Below, piece by piece: positions 59,155-64,000 of a DNA stretch of 64,000 nt. Source of the DNA: Piper betle (Eukaryota; Streptophyta; Magnoliopsida; Piperales; Piperaceae); NCBI GenBank assembly GCA_033002965.1, contig JAURVB010000052.1:1-64000 (forward strand), written 5' to 3'. Each line of letters begins with the position of its first letter. The first letter of the stretch is position 1. The notes under the pieces are model-generated. The model had not been told where the DNA came from. It saw only the letters and a list, made by a program, of their open reading frames with translations, and made no database searches. Made by a program: the position numbers and the translations under genes.

Positions 59155-62100
59155 TGTAAAACCGGGACTTTTTGACTGGCCATTTTAATTTTGGCTTGGT
59201 CTCGCCCCAAATCGAGTTGTTCGCCTAACACTTTTTACCACATACATATACATGGTATGATACGTGCAAGCCACGACCATAGTTCCCTCGTAGCTGGCAT
59301 GGCACCGCCTGGCTAGAATACGTTGTCCCAACTCTTATTTTTAATTTGTGTTGTCTTGAGTCTAGTTTGGTTGAGGACCGAGTCTTTTGTGAGTCTAAAT
59401 TATTTGCCATGTGTTAAAACTCCTTTCAGATGATGCTAGCCCCTATGGGACCTGCATCACGATTTTCGAGGTCTCCTAGTTGCCTTAGGATGCGAACCCT
59501 AAGTATACGTAATCTGCACCCAGTACAAAGGTGCCCTCCTAATGCCCTTGAGTCAACACTTTGTAGAATTAGGGTTTAAGTTTGGTCCAAAGGCGCTGGT
59601 CTAGCACTCCCTTGCGCCCAAATTTAAACTTCCCCCTTCTTCATCTAGCGCAAAAGAATTGTGCCAGTGCCTTGCGCCCAGACCTGACTGTGTGGTTTGG
59701 TTCAGTACCAGCATACATGAACTTGGTCTATGATTTTCTGTGGTTTGGTTTGGCAGAGACCAGCACCCTTGCACTGGGCCAGCGTTGTTGCCCTAGAACC
59801 CATTTTCTACCCATAAATAGGGCTTGTTTTCCTCACTTTTCACCTTTCTTCCCATTGCTCTCACCCTAGCCCCTTCTCCTTCCTTCTTCACTTCCTCCAC
59901 AGCCTTCCTAGGCTTCTTTTAAGTCCTATCCTAGCTAGCCAAGCCCTAGTAGTCATAGGTCTTGGGGTAAGAAGCCCAAAGAGGCCTCCTCCTAGCTCCT
60001 TGTGAGGTAAAGTTCTTACCTTTCCTCCTCTTTGCTCCGCTTGGGTGGTGTTTGGATGTCATTTTGGCTGTGTTTGTATTTTTGTGATATTGTTGCCTTG
60101 TATATCTCTCTATTAAAAGCACTAAGGACTTGCATAAACCATTGTTTCATGTGTATAAAAATAGTTATGCATTTTCATTGCGATATGTATGCTACTTTGC
60201 ACTATTTTGGTAGATCAGGCATATCTTGTTAAAGAGATGTCTATTTTGCATGGTTCTAGTTGCATATGACTCATAACACATCAATCTACATGTTTTATGC
60301 AACTTATTTCATCTAAATATGTTTGTATGAGCATGTTGGGAGCCAAAATTAGCAAAAGATGACAAATTTATTGGTTCCAGTAGCCTGCCACTTTCTCCAA
60401 TATTTCCATCCTGTTCTAAATTGTATTTGAATGCTATCTTTGGCATGTTTGTATATCAAGATGTAGGCTATATCATGATAAAATAACATCACTAAAGGCT
60501 TAAACAAAATTCATAAATTCATTGTGTGCTTGTTATGTTGTTGTGATATGCCATGTTTTCAGATTGTGCTCCTTGTTGGACTAGCTAAAAGATATTTAAA
60601 AATATGTAAAAATCACCTACGGTCTTACTAAGTGTTTAATGGTAACATGTATATTTTTTGGCTTAGTTGAAAAATCATTTAGCTGGTTAGATAATTAGGA
60701 TTTGGGGAGTGTAAAAGAATGAAAGGTGAAACCCTAGTTCCCTAGCTCTTGTTACTAAATCCTAAAACGTAGTCGTTTGGTGGTAAACTTTTTCCAAATT
60801 TTACTCTGATCTTAGGTTTTGTCCCTACATCATCACCTTAAAGTTCAACAGTTTTTGGATTGGTAGATTTTCCTGTAGAAATTTCCCAAGCCATGTAGGT
60901 TCAGCCAGCTCTAGAAATAACCTAGACATTGCCTTCCATTCTCTGGTCCACTAAAGCCCAAATACTAGGACTTTAGGCCTGAAATGTTTTTGAAATCAAG
61001 TGTATGGTGTTAGATAACTATCCCTTTTTACCCTCATTTATTTGGAGTCTCTAAACCTATGAACAAGCCATAGGAAAATTAGTGCGTAGCCCAAAAATAC
61101 TATTCCTAGCACCTTAACCTTGCTTTAGTGGGCCTTGTTCGGTGTTGGCCTTTGGGTCAACGTATGAAGATTTTTATATATGACCCTTAGGATGTTTGAG
61201 CTCATTGGTCAAAATTTTAGCTCATTTGGACACCGTTTGGCTTGTCTGAAAAATCATCCGGTCAAGTCCATTTGGTTAAACCCGAATTGTAAAATTGTCC
61301 ACTAAGTGTACTTAAAATCCTAAACCTTAATTAAGATTACCAAATAAGGTTTAATGAGTCATTAAGTAAAATAATTAAGTTAATTAAGTCTCTTAGTGAA
61401 TGTGTATGTGTTGAGGCAATGGATCGTTTTGTGTGCCAATGCGAACCTGAGTATGGTTTGGGATCATCTCTTTGCTAGATACGTGGGTCGAGGTTGCCGA
61501 CTTAGGATGAGGAACTCCACTCATTGAGGGCCATAGGACTCTTCTGCTTCACCTCTTCTTGACTCCTAGAGTGTCGAGATTCAACCAAATTTTAAACATA
61601 GGACAACATCTGCAACATTTTATTGGATCTTTCCAATATTAAGCAATTTATCCAAGTTTTTTTGCAGTACAACAAAACTACAAGTATGACATCCCTTGTT
61701 GCTTCTTGAAATAAGGATCAAGAAACTTTATGATATAAGTCTCTACCTAAGCCTATTATCTAAGTATACAAGTTTTATGGAGTTTGCAAACAAGAGAGTG
61801 AGTGTTACATAGATGTATGAATTGTACTTATACTCTTTTATACTCTAAAGTAGTGCAATGTAAGAGGGTGTTGTGAATGTAAAATATTTCAAAAAATAGT
61901 GGCACTAACCTAATACTATTCAAAGCCACCTAAGCATCGTAGCAAGTGATTTATGAAGGATGTGAGGGTGTAAGTGTACTTGTAGGTAAGTATGATGTCA
62001 TTGAATTGTTCCAGCATTTTGATGATTTTCTGGTCATGTCAGCCTATGTTTATATCCTTGTGATTGTATTTTAAAAGTTTCATGATTTTTCGTGGGTATT

Positions 62101-63089
62101 AAGATATTCATCTGCTAGTATTGTTTATTTGTAGTTATTTTTAGGACCATTTTTTGATTACTAAAAATTTCTATATCTATGGAGGTGTGTATCCATGTCA
62201 ATGGCTAGTGTAGGTGTATGGATTGTGAGGCTCATGGGAAAGGAATGATACCTTGTGGTTTGTTATGCTTTGAGTGATGTAGTAGACTTTATGTATTTTG
62301 AGATTTGATTTATGTATTGGGACTTGTTTTCTTGGTAAATATGCGACCATGTTATGCATTATGATGTGGGGGGGTGTGTGACCTAAACCATATATGGGGA
62401 TGTGTTTGATTGAGCTTGGATGTGTTATAACGTATGCCTTAGTGTTATTATTTTATTATTATCATTATCATCATGTAGGGTGTTAACTTTGGGGCATTTT
62501 ACTGATTGTCTGCAGGGTGTGTAAACCCTCTAAATCTCAAAACTGATGTTGGAGCTTATAAGGTACGCAAAAGATATTTGGTTGCAACTATGTGTGTGTG
62601 ATAGAGCACATGATTTACACTACTTGAAAGGGTCCACATAAAAACCAAGTGCAAGGGTATGATGCCCTAGCACTTGTTGATGCATGTCTGTGTATTTAAT
62701 TACCATTTATGGGTATGTGGAATATGTAACCATGATCCCTGTGTATGTGTATAAGTTCAGCACTATCATAAGAATAAGTTTTTTAACTTAAAGATCGAAA
62801 CCAAGTATATGAAACAGATCATGCATCCACATTTTGAAAAGCTCAACCTCTTAGCTGCATTGGCATATTGTCTTCGTGTGCTTGTGTAAGGAGCCTTAAG
62901 TGTAAGATTAGTACTATGGTAGTATGATTAGCATGCATAGCATGTAAATCCTGTAAGGTAACCATCTTAAGCATCTTTGAGGATTGAAATCCATTTCTGT
63001 AGTATAGGTTTGATAAGTAGTCCAACAAATATCTTTTCGAATTATAAAATCATTATTCGATTCGGTTTGGTCCGAATTAGAATGGTACA
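59155..63089 (+). mobile_element. C-type long LTR, apparently solo
   Basis: TGTAAAACCG to AATGGTACA, about 3.9 kb. It matches the C 3' LTR over its right part, including GATGCCCTAGCACTTG (62661) and GTATGTGGAATATGTAACCATG (62713), but is diverged. It has no internal coding region. Flanks ATAAT and ATTGT do not form a clear target duplication. It splits element G between gag and the 3' interior. Confidence 0.72.
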
Positions 63090-63099
63090 ATTGTTAATT

Positions 63100-64000
63100 T
63101 GCAAAAACGAAACAAAAAGTAAAGCAAATAAAATTAGCCTTGATATAAGTTCCTCCAGGCTTTCTTTTCATTTCATGAGTTTTTGACACTCATCATCATT
63201 CAATACTTGCCATGATTCTTCAATTTTTTTCATATCCTTCATGTCCAACATCCACCAAAAAATGATCTTTGAAGCTCATAGGACAACCCCCATCTATATT
63301 TTCTTTCATCGATTATGCAAAGTCTTCACTTTCCTCTTCATTCTCCATTACATGGTCATCCACGTCTTCCTCTAAAGAACATTCAACCTCCAACTCCTCC
63401 TTAGGGACAATTACGTTCAAATGATCCTAATTATCACTCCTAAGATTAACATTTGTGTCACTTGGAAGGTTGTCTTGAGGCCTACTGTTTAATGCATTTA
63501 AAAGTTCGCCCATTTGAATTTCTAAAATATTTAATGAAGCCTGCTGACTTGGGAGAGGGTGTACCATTATTTCTTGCATGGTTATGGTGATGAAAATTAA
63601 GATGGAATGGTTAGCTGATAATATGAATAGGCATCATATTTAGTACTCCCACCGAAGTTGGGGCCATCCATCAAGCATTATGGTTGCTTCTATAGGGATA
63701 ATGACTATTCTGATCATTATTTCTTACCAAATTAAATGAATTGGGGTTGGAAGGACATTGGCTCGTCAGGTGACCCCACTCTTCTCACCAATAAATACAA
63801 ATTTGGGGATAGATCATGGTGTTAACACCCTAAGACTTCGTACCTGCAAGGAAAGAGTAACTATTGACCGTTAAGATAATTGAAAAGTCATCTGGATTTG
63901 AGCGATAATTAGACATCACATGGGTGAGGCTAATTCTCCTATAATCTTATTTTGAAAAATAAAAAATAAAAAAATACGATAGATATAAGAAGAACAGAAG
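63100..64000 (-). pseudogene. Athila gag remnant of element G
   Basis: On the minus strand a zinc-knuckle-like stretch (GHLTSQCPSNPNS, about 63778-63740) leads to an Asn/Ser/Tyr-rich part, then EIQMGELLNALNSRPQ (about 63525-63480) and an acidic stretch VECSLEEDVDDHV (about 63395-63355). This order is typical of Athila gag and the start of pol. The knuckle's leading Cys residues are disrupted and stops are present. The element continues past the window's right edge. Confidence 0.75.

Overview
The window looks like angiosperm nuclear DNA from a repeat-dense, probably heterochromatic region. I found no convincing host gene, tRNA, rRNA or bacterial-type gene. Almost everything that can be classified is LTR retrotransposon: Athila-type Ty3/gypsy elements (tRNA-Asp-type primer site, gag zinc knuckle, paired polypurine tracts), chromovirus-like Ty3/gypsy elements with very long LTRs (primer sites resembling TGGTATCAGAGCC, integrase and chromodomain remnants), and five loci of a short TRIM family with LTRs of about 154 bp. 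Open frames are mostly broken pol fragments or by-products of tandem repeats. The exception is an open integrase-chromodomain frame at 53214-54428.

Layout. 1-7169: long LTR whose left end is outside the window; its internal minisatellite is split by Athila element A (596-6599, target duplication ATAAC), and A's 3' LTR carries a triple-LTR TRIM array (5109-5954, duplication GGAAC). 7928-22209: element C, a wrecked chromovirus-like element with an inverted primer-site/gag block, decayed pol, an LTR/TRIM chimera in integrase, a solo LTR (13964-17023, duplication CTCTT) and a 3' LTR containing another TRIM (17251-17785, duplication AGGGT). 23246-36155: a solo LTR (duplication TCTCA) split by minus-strand element E (23633-33489, duplication TTCCC), whose 3' LTR holds a diverged TRIM. 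38210-45629: element D, with a primer site, a degenerate interior containing a 20-bp minisatellite, and a 3' LTR of 2.7 kb. 46040-49170: truncated C-type LTR. 49194-57270: 3' part of Athila element F, whose LTR carries composite insertion 51808-56358 (duplication AATGA). 57271-64000: minus-strand Athila element G, interrupted by a 3.9-kb C-type LTR at 59155-63089.

The strongest unusual object is the composite at 51808-56358. It has an inverted LTR, an integrase-chromodomain frame, a direct LTR, then a TRIM interior and TRIM LTR, all between one 5-bp target duplication. Both outer ends are LTR 3' (U5) ends. A related long-LTR/TRIM-interior/TRIM-LTR arrangement lies at about 12230-13674. TRIM interiors in the window also keep a chromovirus-like block next to the polypurine tract, which points to a long-LTR chromovirus as the likely mobilising partner.

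A second theme is repeats inside LTRs. Members of the long-LTR group ending in GGTCGTTACA carry unrelated minisatellites in about the same LTR position (units of 32-35 bp, an 89-bp three-part unit, and a larger unit of about 110 bp), next to a conserved hairpin-like motif. Boundaries with target duplications are read directly from the sequence. Family assignments rest on motif recognition without database searches.
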